Positions 32,664-40,637 of a DNA stretch of 49,480 nucleotides are shown here, piece after piece. Each line of letters starts with the position of its first letter. The stretch's first letter is position 1. This DNA is from CAZWRN01 sp964636275 (lineage in GTDB: Bacteria > Patescibacteriota > Microgenomatia > Daviesbacterales > UBA10151). Under the pieces are notes generated by a model. That model worked only from the letters and a program-made list of their open reading frames with translations. It was not told where the DNA came from and searched no databases. A program made the translations under genes and the position numbers. The stretch lies in the NCBI GenBank assembly GCA_964636275.1, contig CAZWRN010000009.1:1-49480 (forward strand), read 5' to 3'.

Positions 32664-33314
32664 TTAATTGCTTTCTAAAACCGAACCTTTCCAATGAATA
32701 TGAAACGAATGTTCTTGGATTGGCATTCCGCTCAAAAAAGTTTTAATTGGTGGGGTTTGGTTTTTGGGTTGGGAAGAAACTATCGCATTATCGATAAAAA
32801 TAGTTGGATCTGTTATCTCACTTGGTTTGATCTGGCCGGTGGATTTGGTTAAATATTGAAATGCTTCAGGCGTTTGTTGTAATGGAGTGATTTTAAATGC
32901 CAGCTCTTTTGTATCACTGTTATAGATTGGATCCTGAAGCGTAACTACTATTGGGGAGTCCATCTGGGTTGTTTTGCCATCAAAAGAAATTGCTGCATTG
33001 GGTGGATTTTGAATAAACCCCCAACCTGCCCATAAAGTCAAAAACTGCCCCAACTCTCCTTGTCCAACCATCCTTTTGGGTCGATCAGAAAAAAATTCAA
33101 TTCGCCTATCGGTATCTGTTAGTGTCAGTGTCCAGACTCCATTATCCTGGGTGACGTTTCCCTTTTTGGCTTGTAATACAAAAAGTAGCGACATCTGATC
33201 ATTTTTAAAATGATCTGTACTAAGGAAACTAAATCCGGCGAAAATTAATATAAAAATCAGAGCGGGAATCAGAAAGGTCCAAGGAAATTTGGACTTTTTA
33301 GCAGACTTGGGCAT
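32664..33314 (-). CDS. Membrane-anchored protein, unknown family
   Basis: A 216-residue protein with one N-terminal helix (FLIPALIFILIFAGFSFL, about residues 14-31) and a beta-rich extracytoplasmic domain (GVWTLTLTDTDRRIEFFSD, DSPIVVTLQDPIYN). The sequence FSDRPKRMVGQG and the C-terminal HSFHIHWKG are distinctive, but I do not recognise the family with certainty. TATAAT (33322-33327) lies 7 nt before the ATG. Confidence 0.65.
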   Translation of the reverse strand: MPKSAKKSKFPWTFLIPALIFILIFAGFSFLSTDHFKNDQMSLLFVLQAKKGNVTQDNGVWTLTLTDTDRRIEFFSDRPKRMVGQGELGQFLTLWAGWGFIQNPPNAAISFDGKTTQMDSPIVVTLQDPIYNSDTKELAFKITPLQQTPEAFQYLTKSTGQIKPSEITDPTIFIDNAIVSSQPKNQTPPIKTFLSGMPIQEHSFHIHWKGSVLESN

Positions 33315-33321
33315 TAAATAA

Positions 33322-33327
33322 ATTATA
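33322..33327 (-). promoter_or_regulatory. -10 box, 7 nt before an ATG
   Basis: Consensus TATAAT on the minus strand followed by TTATTTA and ATG at 33314. Confidence 0.55.
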
Positions 33328-33337
33328 GCAGAATACC

Positions 33338-33838
33338 CTACTCACCAGCTTTTTTGATGGCAGCCAGGTCAAGCTTTTTCATTGGCATAAATGCGGCTGT
33401 CACGGCTTCAGTTTTTTCCGGATCACGCATCATTTCGTCCAGAATTCGAGGAACAACCTGCCAGGTGATGCCAAATTTGTCTGTACACCAGCCGCACTGC
33501 TCTGCTTCTGGGACGGCAGACAGCTTTTCCCAGAAAAAGTCGATCTCTTCTTGTGTTTCGCATTCAATGATATACGAAGTTGCGCCTGTCAGTTTGAACT
33601 GCTCCATGGGCCCACCGTTTAGAAACATAAAACTAATACCATCAAGTTCACATTCAGCTGTCAAAACAGATCCCTCGGGTCTACCCGAAACTTCTTCTGA
33701 AGCTTTTGGAGCTTTGGTGATATCTCCCATATTAGCTGTGTGCTCACCAGGAGCTGAATTAAAAGTGTCAATATAATATTGGGCAGCTTCTTCTCCATTG
33801 TTGCCGGCAAACCAGATGCAGTTGATAAGTTTACTCAT
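33338..33838 (-). CDS. PhnB-like VOC protein
   Basis: A 166-residue PhnB/3-dmu-9_3-mt type VOC protein: INCIWFAGNNGEEAAQYYID, GSVLTAECELDGISFMFLNG and CGWCTDKFGITWQVVPRIL are the signature blocks. The enzymatic role of this family is not settled. TATATA (33845-33850) lies 6 nt before the ATG. It ends the small-protein island just before the tRNA-Asn locus. Confidence 0.88.
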   Translation of the reverse strand: MSKLINCIWFAGNNGEEAAQYYIDTFNSAPGEHTANMGDITKAPKASEEVSGRPEGSVLTAECELDGISFMFLNGGPMEQFKLTGATSYIIECETQEEIDFFWEKLSAVPEAEQCGWCTDKFGITWQVVPRILDEMMRDPEKTEAVTAAFMPMKKLDLAAIKKAGE

Positions 33839-33949
33839 TTCTTCTATATACTAACACATTTTACAGAGATGGTTTGTAAGAATTTCTTTATTTCGTTGGA
33901 AAGAATGGAATTGGATGCGTATTTATGGTAAAATTTCCCCTACCAACTT

Positions 33950-33999
33950 GAATATCCTTTATTGGGAACTGGATATTTAACATTGGTAGTATTTGACAT
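33950..33999. other. Two-step hairpin in the tRNA-Asn upstream region
   Basis: CTACCAA pairs with TTGGTAG and, inside it, AATATCC pairs with GGATATT, separated by small internal loops. The gene-free stretch 33839-34009 contains this hairpin and a GGTAAAAT promoter-like word at about 33928-33935; nothing else is recognised. Confidence 0.4.
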
Positions 34000-34009
34000 T
34001 TAAATATAA

Positions 34010-34145
34010 TCCTCGATAGCTCAATGGGCCGAAGCGTCTAGTAGACGGTTCGGCGGGTAAGTTACTTTTTATCGATGGAATCGAAATAGAATTTGTAACT
34101 TACCCTGGAAGAGTAGAATTCCCGCTCTACCATTTCATTGAGTGC
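34010..34145 (+). ncRNA. Structured element starting with a copy of the tRNA-Asn 5' end
   Basis: The first 18 nt (34010-34027) are identical to the 5' end of the downstream tRNA-Asn (34166-34183) and break off in the D-loop. The rest folds strongly: an outer stem CTCAATG/CATTGAG (34020-34026 with 34136-34142), a hairpin GCCGAA..TTCGGC, an 11-bp perfect stem GGGTAAGTTAC/GTAACTTACCC (34055-34065 with 34095-34105), and a third hairpin GTAGA/TCTAC. TATAAT at 34005-34010 with TTGGTA 16 nt upstream predicts transcription from about 34017. No group I core or open reading frame is seen. It could be a novel small RNA or a tRNA-derived insertion. Confidence 0.45.
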
Positions 34146-34165
34146 ATATTAACAACTTAATACAT

Positions 34166-34457
34166 TCCTCGATAGCTCAATGGTAGAGCGGTTCGCTGTC
34201 AATGGCAGCTCCCAAAAGAAATTTTGGGATGAATAATCGGGCTAATTCGGGGGAACCCTATAATGGGTAATCCCGAGCTAAGTTGATTAACAGAAATGTT
34301 ATTCATAAATGTGTAGAGACTATATACCCGAGACCTACGTTTGTCATTCTGGCTTGTCTAGAATCTAAATATGGTCATAAGATAGTCCAAGCCTTAAGGT
34401 AACTTAAGGGTTCTTGTAACGAAAAGGTTCCAGGTTCGAGCCCTGGTCGAGGAGCCA
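34166..34457 (+). tRNA. tRNA-Asn(GUU), interrupted by a group I intron
   Basis: Exons 34166-34199 and 34417-34457 join into a standard tRNA-Asn: acceptor TCCTCGA/TCGAGGA, D-arm GCTCAATGGTAGAGC, anticodon loop CTGTTAA with anticodon GUU, T-arm CCAGG-TTCGAGC-CCTGG, G73 and an encoded CCA. The intron lies between the second and third anticodon bases. Two AT-rich orphan genes follow directly. Confidence 0.92.
34200..34416 (+). ncRNA. Group I self-splicing intron in the tRNA-Asn anticodon
   Basis: A 217-nt intron. The 5' exon end GCTGT pairs with GCAGC at the start of the intron to form P1 with the canonical terminal U-G wobble; the intron ends in G. The conserved R strand (about 34308-34324, GTGTAGAGACTATA) and S strand (34377-34388, ATAAGATAGTCC) are present. 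The core resembles that of the tRNA-fMet intron, but the insertion point differs. No endonuclease ORF. Confidence 0.88.
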
Positions 34458-34469
34458 ATTATTTTTTTC

Positions 34470-35129
34470 ATGATTTATACAAAATCTGAATTAGAAGCTT
34501 TTCGTATTGTTAAAGCTGATCTTGATTTCATTGATGAACAATGGAATGACAGTATTGATGATGATTCACTTCGTAGATTTTCTTCGGTATTGCGCAATCT
34601 ACTAGTTGATGAGGGTGGGCTTATGCAAAAAGTTATTTCTCTTTTAAATCTCGACTATTTCGTGTATGCCTCTCACAGCCCCCTATTAAAAAAAAATCTT
34701 AATGATTATATTTTTTTTGCTTCGGGAGGAGCAACCTATCATGGAATGACTCTTTCTGATGTTTCAGAATTTAAAAGAATATTAACTCCGTTTGAAATTA
34801 AAAAAGGTTTAGATAGCAAATCTCCATTATCATCAAAATTCAAATTATCTCAGTTTTTAAATGCCATATGTATTATTCACGAAAGTGAAATTTTTACTCG
34901 GATTGACCTTATTAAATTTGTATCAAATAAATTAGGTGGTGCTCACTACGAATTAGATGAGAAAAAATTAGCTAGAATGAGGCATTTGGTTACAGCAAAA
35001 AATCTTTATACAATTGGTGGGAAGAATTCTATATATTTTGAGTTTTTATCAATTGGACAGCTTATTTCGAATAGTAAGTATACAAGAAAAATTAAAAATA
35101 AAATTGCATCTATTCTTGAAAAAGACTAA
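34470..35129 (+). CDS. AT-rich orphan protein, 219 aa
   Basis: A soluble, mostly helical 219-residue protein starting MIYTKSELEAFRIVKADLDF, with LRRFSSVLRNLLVDEGGLMQ and a C-terminal lysine-rich region. No family is recognised. The gene is clearly more AT-rich than its surroundings and starts 13 nt after the tRNA-Asn CCA end, a classical site for horizontally acquired genes. Confidence 0.65.
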   Translation: MIYTKSELEAFRIVKADLDFIDEQWNDSIDDDSLRRFSSVLRNLLVDEGGLMQKVISLLNLDYFVYASHSPLLKKNLNDYIFFASGGATYHGMTLSDVSEFKRILTPFEIKKGLDSKSPLSSKFKLSQFLNAICIIHESEIFTRIDLIKFVSNKLGGAHYELDEKKLARMRHLVTAKNLYTIGGKNSIYFEFLSIGQLISNSKYTRKIKNKIASILEKD

Positions 35130-35139
35130 TATTAATCGC

Positions 35140-35544
35140 ATGATTCCCTTTAAACATTCACAACTAAATCCTAATCATAAAGTCGAAAGTTCTGAAATTA
35201 TCTTAAATAATGGGGAGAAAGACTTAAGCGTTGGTTCATTTACAACAATTCTTAAGCCTGATTCTTTAAATGACAAAGTGCCAATTATAAGCTCTATTAT
35301 AAATGCTCCTTTATTTCAAATTTCTGTTACTTTCAATCCTCAAAATAATCCGCCTAGAATTGTAGTTTTATTGGGAGATGCAATTTCTAAGCCGAAAGAT
35401 AAAGAAATTTTTGAAATACCATCTAATATTAATAATTCAATAACTCATACTTTTCAGGTTCTTTGGCAAAATTCGCGTATTATTAGTCTGAATATGGATA
35501 GCCAACCTTTAAAACTTTTTTCAATTAATCCTATTTCATCATAA
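35140..35544 (+). CDS. AT-rich orphan protein, 134 aa
   Basis: A 134-residue protein without membrane segment, beta-rich in its second half (FQISVTFNPQNNPPRIVVLL, THTFQVLWQNSRIISLNM). The start at 35140 follows the previous stop by 10 nt, so the two genes form a unit; a longer reading would overlap the upstream gene. Family not recognised. Base composition matches the preceding orphan gene, suggesting joint transfer. Confidence 0.6.
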   Translation: MIPFKHSQLNPNHKVESSEIILNNGEKDLSVGSFTTILKPDSLNDKVPIISSIINAPLFQISVTFNPQNNPPRIVVLLGDAISKPKDKEIFEIPSNINNSITHTFQVLWQNSRIISLNMDSQPLKLFSINPISS

Positions 35545-35574
35545 ATTCAGTTTTACCCAACAGTAGACTTATTT

Positions 35575-35775
35575 TTAATGTTCAACTTTTAAGATTAAAC
35601 CTGGTTTAACTCCGGCTACTGCTGGAAGGAGATGGTTGAGAACTTGTTCGGCTGTCATTCGAAACTCTTTGCCTTTAGCGGATATTTTCAGCCAGCCGTC
35701 TTTATCTTTGTAGTACTTCTCAGTAAAGTTTTTGGTCCCCATATAGATAATGTAGCTGTTATTTTTTAGATTCAT
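35575..35775 (-). CDS. Small hypothetical protein, 66 aa
   Basis: A basic 66-residue protein (NNSYIIYMGTKNFTEKYYKD, GWLKISAKGKEFRMTAEQVL) that looks like a small beta-rich domain. No family recognised. It is supported by TAAAAT (35782-35787) exactly 6 nt before the ATG and by normal codon use compared with the AT-rich genes next to it. Confidence 0.6.
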   Translation of the reverse strand: MNLKNNSYIIYMGTKNFTEKYYKDKDGWLKISAKGKEFRMTAEQVLNHLLPAVAGVKPGLILKVEH

Positions 35776-35875
35776 TGTGAGATTTTAGCATAATTCAGTC
35801 TTTCTATACCTTTTACTGTTGAGCTTTGAGGCTATTTTTTGTAAAATTACCCTTCGTGCTTTTTTTATGTAAGAA

Positions 35876-36373
35876 ATGTGTATGGAATCCCGACTTGGCA
35901 AATTTGTAAATACGCGGCAACTCAAATACTCTTTGGTAGGAGCAGTAGCCCTAATGGGGTCACTCCCCTTTGCTGCCCCAGCTGAGGCCCAACTTATTGA
36001 TCCACGTCCGCCGGGTGAAGTGTCTCGGCCAAAAAATTCTCCCAAAGTTGAACCGATCTTTGTCCCGCGTCCATTGGCTTCTTTGTCAGAACCACAGGAT
36101 TTGGATACTATCATCTCTATGGCAGCTCAGGATATGGGGCTTTCAGAAAGTCATATTCGACGTATTCTGCACTGTGAAAGTACACTCGATCCCACAAAGA
36201 TTAACGAGACTACGGGAGCCCGGGGTCTCTGGCAGATCATGCCGGTACATGCTCAAAAATTTATTGCTCGTGGTTGGGATTACTTGCGAGATTGGCCAAA
36301 TGCTTATCGGAATACCAAAGTCGCAGGAGATGTTTATCGGGAACAAGGTCTAAAAGCCTGGGATTGCCACTAA
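35876..36373 (+). CDS. Lysozyme-like transglycosylase, exported
   Basis: A 165-residue protein with a signal peptide ending in APAEAQ (residues ~18-40), a Pro-rich linker, and a lysozyme-fold (SLT-like) domain. The catalytic Glu is in ILHCESTLDPTKIN and the GARGLWQIMPVHAQKF block is the family's second motif. It cleaves or remodels peptidoglycan outside the membrane. The C-terminus is a compact AWDCH with a Cys that could pair with the Cys beside the catalytic Glu. A second ATG two codons downstream is an alternative start. Confidence 0.88.
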   Translation: MCMESRLGKFVNTRQLKYSLVGAVALMGSLPFAAPAEAQLIDPRPPGEVSRPKNSPKVEPIFVPRPLASLSEPQDLDTIISMAAQDMGLSESHIRRILHCESTLDPTKINETTGARGLWQIMPVHAQKFIARGWDYLRDWPNAYRNTKVAGDVYREQGLKAWDCH

Positions 36374-36418
36374 AAATATTACACTGCATTTACATTTTGT
36401 GATGTATGATAGATGTAG

Positions 36419-37036
36419 ATGAGTCTGCGAGTTGTGATCTATCTTCTTTTAGGAGTCCTGGCACTTTTAGGAGTGTTTTATATCTTCACCTGGGTTAAAG
36501 GTTTTTTTCCGAATGCTTCTGCTCCGACGGTCGATACCAGCCGCACTGCCGTCATACAAGAAATCAAACGGCTCAACCGGTTGGAAACGGCTCAATACAC
36601 GATTGATAAAGTCATTGAAGCAGGAACTGATAAATCCGATAATACTTTTTCCCAAATTCTATATGGAGATCGCTTACTTTTAATTGCTCATGGTCAGATC
36701 ATTGCCGGGATTGATCTGTCTAAACTAACAGATCAGGATGTCCAGATCAGTGGCCAGACAATTACGATGAATCTCCCGGCTCCAGAAATCTTAGTATCAA
36801 CCATTGATAATGCTCAGACCAAAGTTTACGACCGTAAAGTCGGATTTTTAACCAAAGGCAATAAAGACCTGGAAGCAGAAGCCAGACAAAAAGCTTTGGA
36901 ATCGATCACTGATGCGGCCTGTGAAGGCGGAATTTTACAACAAGCTGGTGACAATGCCAAAAAACAGCTGATGATCCTACTCTCTGGTCTTGGATTTACA
37001 AGTGTAATAGTCAATGTCGCTCCGGGATCTTGTTGA
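36419..37036 (+). CDS. DUF4230 family membrane-anchored protein
   Basis: A 205-residue protein: one N-terminal helix (VVIYLLLGVLALLGVFYIFT) and a DUF4230 domain with RLNRLETAQYTIDKVIEAG and VGFLTKGNKDLEAEARQKAL. Function unknown. TATGAT lies 8 nt before the ATG. Two cysteines near the C-terminus (DAACEGG, PGSC) may form a disulfide. Confidence 0.85.
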   Translation: MSLRVVIYLLLGVLALLGVFYIFTWVKGFFPNASAPTVDTSRTAVIQEIKRLNRLETAQYTIDKVIEAGTDKSDNTFSQILYGDRLLLIAHGQIIAGIDLSKLTDQDVQISGQTITMNLPAPEILVSTIDNAQTKVYDRKVGFLTKGNKDLEAEARQKALESITDAACEGGILQQAGDNAKKQLMILLSGLGFTSVIVNVAPGSC

Positions 37037-37268
37037 TTAAAATTTTTCTTAAATCGAGACCATCACAACAATCATTTTTACTTATAATGGGTTATATTTA
37101 TATTCAACTTGATAAAAAAGACTGTCGGGACAACCTATCGAAGCTGAGGTATTGAAATATATCTATATATTTTAATTTTTTTCACAACTCTAGTTTATAC
37201 TTTAGGTTTTTTACCAGAATATTTTACTCTTCATTTGTCAGAAAAATTGGATAACAAGAATGTCTGAA
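37037..37268. other. AT-rich intergenic region
   Basis: About 232 nt between the DUF4230 gene and the 3' end of rpoD. No gene, convincing terminator or repeat is seen. Confidence 0.4.
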
Positions 37269-38360
37269 TTATTCTAGATAATCGCGGAGCTTTTTGGCTC
37301 TAGTTGGATGTTTTAATTTTCTGACGGCTTTGGCTTCGATCTGTCGAATACGTTCACGGGTCACGCCAAACTCTTTTCCGACCTCTTCCAAAGTTCTTTG
37401 TTTACCATCTTCCAGTCCAAAACGCAGCTGTAAGACACGCTTTTCTCGGGGAGATAAAGTGTTTAAGACATCATCCAGGTGCTCTTTCAAAAGCTCTCTG
37501 GTCGCTTGTTCTTCTGGTCGGGATTTTTCATCAGGGATAAAGTCACCCAAGGCTGAATCATCTTCGTCGCCCACTGGGGTAGCCAAAGAAGTTGGTTCTT
37601 GAGAAACTTTGACGATCTCACGAGCTTTAGCTGGGTCAATACCGAGTGCTTCAGCTACCTCTTCAGGAGTAGGTTCGCGACCCAGATCCTGCATCAGCCG
37701 GCGCTGGGTACGATTGAAACGATTGATTGTTTCAACCATATGAACGGGAATACGGATAGTACGAGCCTGGTCAGCGATAGCCCGGGTGATCGCCTGACGA
37801 ATCCACCAGGTCGCATAAGTAGAGAATTTATAGCCTCTTCGCCAGTCGTATTTCTCCACAGCTCGCATCAGACCAATATTGCCTTCTTCAATCAAATCTA
37901 GCAAAGACATCCCCCTGCCAACGTATTTTTTAGCGATAGATACCACCAGTCGCAAATTGGCAGAGATCAGCTGATGTTTAGCTGGTTGTTGACCATCTTC
38001 CACTCTTTTTGCCAGATCTATCTCTTGCTGAGCATTTAAAAGTGGCACTTTTCCAATATCTCGCAGGTACTGTCTGACCGGATCAGTGACTGAGCCTTCA
38101 TCCAAAGCGGCCAATACTTCCAGCTCTCTTTCCAGATCGGTTGAGGATTTGACTTCATCGGTCTCTTCAGCAGTGGTTTCAAAGACATCTACTCCACTCT
38201 CTATCAGCTTGAGGTAAAAATCATCCAGCTCTTCGAGTGTTTCTTCTGGTTTGGGGAAAACTTGGAGGATCTCTTCTTGGGTGACAAAACCGCGCTCTTT
38301 ACCAAGCTTTAAAAGCTTTTTGTCATCCATATTGGCGTTTTTTGATTGTCGTTTAGCCAT
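37269..38360 (-). CDS. rpoD: RNA polymerase principal sigma factor
   Basis: A 363-residue group 1 sigma factor. An N-terminal region 1.1-like segment (GKERGFVTQEEILQVFPKPE) is followed by region 1.2 (DPVRQYLRDIGKVPLL), region 2 with YKFSTYATWWIRQAITRAIA (-10 recognition), region 3 (IRIPVHMVETINRFNR) and region 4 ending GVTRERIRQIEAKAVRKLKH (-35 recognition). It lies downstream of dnaG, as in the conserved dnaG-rpoD arrangement, but a 355-nt spacer with a terminator and its own upstream motif indicates separate transcription. Confidence 0.97.
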   Translation of the reverse strand: MAKRQSKNANMDDKKLLKLGKERGFVTQEEILQVFPKPEETLEELDDFYLKLIESGVDVFETTAEETDEVKSSTDLERELEVLAALDEGSVTDPVRQYLRDIGKVPLLNAQQEIDLAKRVEDGQQPAKHQLISANLRLVVSIAKKYVGRGMSLLDLIEEGNIGLMRAVEKYDWRRGYKFSTYATWWIRQAITRAIADQARTIRIPVHMVETINRFNRTQRRLMQDLGREPTPEEVAEALGIDPAKAREIVKVSQEPTSLATPVGDEDDSALGDFIPDEKSRPEEQATRELLKEHLDDVLNTLSPREKRVLQLRFGLEDGKQRTLEEVGKEFGVTRERIRQIEAKAVRKLKHPTRAKKLRDYLE

Positions 38361-38372
38361 AACTTTTTAATA

Positions 38373-38407
38373 ATCAAGATACAATTATTCAAGATTCCAA
38401 ATAGTTT
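38373..38407 (-). promoter_or_regulatory. rpoD upstream motif shared with the YtxH-like gene
   Basis: On the minus strand AACTATTTGGAATCTTGAAT followed by AATTGTATCTTGAT, matching 17529-17562 at nearly every position with one inserted base. It ends 13 nt before the rpoD ATG. Confidence 0.5.
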
Positions 38408-38517
38408 GGTACTTGTTATTTGTTTCTTGTTACTTAATTTTGTTGGGATGATTTACTCAAGGAGCGGCCAGCTTGAGTTCACCGTTCATCCCGTCGTGTG
38501 ACCAAGTCAGATTTGCC

Positions 38518-38541
38518 AAAAAATATGCACACTAAATGTGC
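38518..38541 (-). terminator. Intrinsic terminator after dnaG
   Basis: GCACA-TTTAG-TGTGC hairpin followed on the minus strand by ATATTTTTT. It lies about 175 nt beyond the dnaG stop and would separate dnaG from rpoD transcription. Confidence 0.6.
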
Positions 38542-38579
38542 TGATAAGGCTATTCTACCCTATAGATGATTGCCAGGCA

Positions 38580-38710
38580 AGAGCCAATATGATAAATCCT
38601 AAGCACGAAATCCGAAATTCTAGATAAATTCAAAAAAAGGAATATCAAAATCTCAAATTTTAGCTACTCGAATTTTGATATTGTCTAGGGTTTAGTTTTT
38701 AGGATTTAGA
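38580..38710. repeat. Degenerate AATCCTAA/GAAATTC-word spacer
   Basis: Iterated variants such as AAATCCTAAGCACGAAATCC, AATATCAAAATCTCAAATT and the reverse TTAGTTTTTAGGATTTAGAG. Same style as 13045-13205. No gene in 38361-38715. Confidence 0.45.
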
Positions 38711-38715
38711 GTTTA

Positions 38716-40509
38716 TTAAAGCGTTCTCAGCTTGACAGACAGATCTCTAAATCTCTTATTTAGCATTTCCAATGAATCTGCTTTATCAAACTCCTGAGCG
38801 TTTTTAATTTGCAATGATAGTTTTTCTAATGAAGCTTTAATCAGCATTTTTTTTAGTTCAGCTACGACATTTTCCAACTCTTTTTGCCAGGCACTTCCGA
38901 CGGCCAGCTTTTCATCGATTTCGACCAAATACAACCGGTCGACTGTCTCTACCAGCTCTGGTGGTAATGTTTTGGTAAACTCACTGATTTTAAATGCATG
39001 ACCTTTGAAAGAGATCGAGTCTAAAAAGATCACCAGCATCACAAAGATCTGTTTGAGCTCTTCCTGAGTAAAAAGTGATTCAGGAAAGTTGGGCACATAT
39101 GTATATTCCTCTGGCAAATGCAGAAGTAATGAGATGAGGTACTCTTCCAATAGTCGTCTTCTATCATGGACTTTAGGCTCTGATGCAATTTTTTTGGTCT
39201 CTACTTTGGCTGGCTGACTTCTGGTCACGACTACTACCTGGCTGGCGTGTTTACCAAAATTTTCTAATTCACTTCTGACCACATCATCTTTCACCATTAA
39301 AAGAGCTGCCAGCTTTTCAATATAGTGCTCTTTGGTGATCGGGTCCGCAATCTTACTCCAGATTGGTAAAAGCTCAGATAAGACGGCTTTTTTGTCCGAG
39401 GCATTTTTGACTTTATATCTTTTATCGGCTGACTGGAGATAATAATCGTAAATAGGGGTAGCATTTTTGACTGCTTCAAACCATTTTTCCGGATTTTTTA
39501 AAACAGTATCAGCGGGATCTTTGGCTCCGTCCACCTGAATGACTTTTAAATTCATCCCCGCCCGGTCAGCCATCTCAATCCCTCTTCTGGCAGCGGCATC
39601 TCCGGCCAAATCAGTGTCAAAGCATAAACTCAGGGTGTCAGTGTACTTTTTTAGACTTTCGATATGCTCCTCAGTAAAAGCTGTTCCCTTTGAAGCGACG
39701 ACATTTTTTACTCCACTCTGAAAAGACATCAACATATCCATTTCACCTTCGACAATGATCGCCTCATTGGCTTTTTTGATGTCGCTTTTGGTGATATTGA
39801 GACCTAGTAAAAAACGACGTTTATCAAAAAGGACGGTCTGAGGAGTATTAATGTATTTAGGCTCCTCTTTACCCAGGACTCGGCCTGAAAAGCCGATGAT
39901 CCGATCTCTGACATCAGCTAGTGGAAACATAATCCTGCCCCGAAAACGGTCGTAGCAACCAGACTGTGATGGGACACACAGGCCCGAATCGGTCATCTCT
40001 TGGATAGTAAAACCTCGTTTTTTAAGGAATTTGGTGAGTGTATCCCATGAGTTCGGAGAGTACCCAATCTGAAAGGTTTTGATTGTCTCGTCAGTCAATC
40101 CTCTTTTGTGCAAATAGTCTAAAGCAGTCTTTCCCACTTTATCTTCCGTCAATAAATAATGAAAAAGTTGGGCGGCTTTAGTATGGGCGGCATACAGCTG
40201 TTCTTTAACATCTTTTTCACCTTTGTTGGTTTTTTTTAAAACAACCCCAGCTTTTTGGGCCAGTATCTCTAAAGCATCTTTAAAATCGAGCGAGTCTTTC
40301 TCCATTAAAAATTTAAAATGATCACCCCCCCGGCCACATCCAAAACAGTGCCAGATGCCTCTTTCAGGAGAGACCATAAAAGATGGTGTGTTTTCGCCAT
40401 GGAAAGGACAGTTAGCTTTATAGTTGACTCCAGCTTTTTTGAGAGTGATGTACTCCCCGATCAGATCGACGATATTAATTTTTTGTTTGATGAGTTCGAT
40501 GTCGTCCAT
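38716..40509 (-). CDS. dnaG: DNA primase DnaG, copy 1
   Basis: A 597-residue primase. The N-terminal CHC2 zinc finger is CPFHGENTPSFMV with WHCFGCGRGGD; the TOPRIM catalytic domain has AIIVEGEMDMLMSF and LCFDTDLAGDAAARRG. It makes RNA primers for replication. rpoD lies downstream, the usual context. A second complete dnaG, about 90% identical in protein by eye, is at 47631-49421 in inverted orientation. Both copies appear intact. Confidence 0.96.
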   Translation of the reverse strand: MDDIELIKQKINIVDLIGEYITLKKAGVNYKANCPFHGENTPSFMVSPERGIWHCFGCGRGGDHFKFLMEKDSLDFKDALEILAQKAGVVLKKTNKGEKDVKEQLYAAHTKAAQLFHYLLTEDKVGKTALDYLHKRGLTDETIKTFQIGYSPNSWDTLTKFLKKRGFTIQEMTDSGLCVPSQSGCYDRFRGRIMFPLADVRDRIIGFSGRVLGKEEPKYINTPQTVLFDKRRFLLGLNITKSDIKKANEAIIVEGEMDMLMSFQSGVKNVVASKGTAFTEEHIESLKKYTDTLSLCFDTDLAGDAAARRGIEMADRAGMNLKVIQVDGAKDPADTVLKNPEKWFEAVKNATPIYDYYLQSADKRYKVKNASDKKAVLSELLPIWSKIADPITKEHYIEKLAALLMVKDDVVRSELENFGKHASQVVVVTRSQPAKVETKKIASEPKVHDRRRLLEEYLISLLLHLPEEYTYVPNFPESLFTQEELKQIFVMLVIFLDSISFKGHAFKISEFTKTLPPELVETVDRLYLVEIDEKLAVGSAWQKELENVVAELKKMLIKASLEKLSLQIKNAQEFDKADSLEMLNKRFRDLSVKLRTL

Positions 40510-40637
40510 AGAATAAGCGTAAAGCGTTTAGCGGTAAGCGTAAAGAGTGAGAAAGAATTGTAACGTTGCCACTAAACAGACTGTTAAGCGGATTCTATCC
40601 CAAATGAAAACCGAAAGCAAACAGACAATTAGAGTAA

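Noticed and set aside
38457..38489. Ten-codon leader ORF (MNGELKLAAP) upstream of rpoD
   Set aside because: Too short, no Shine-Dalgarno or -10 box at the right distance, and no counterpart available for comparison.
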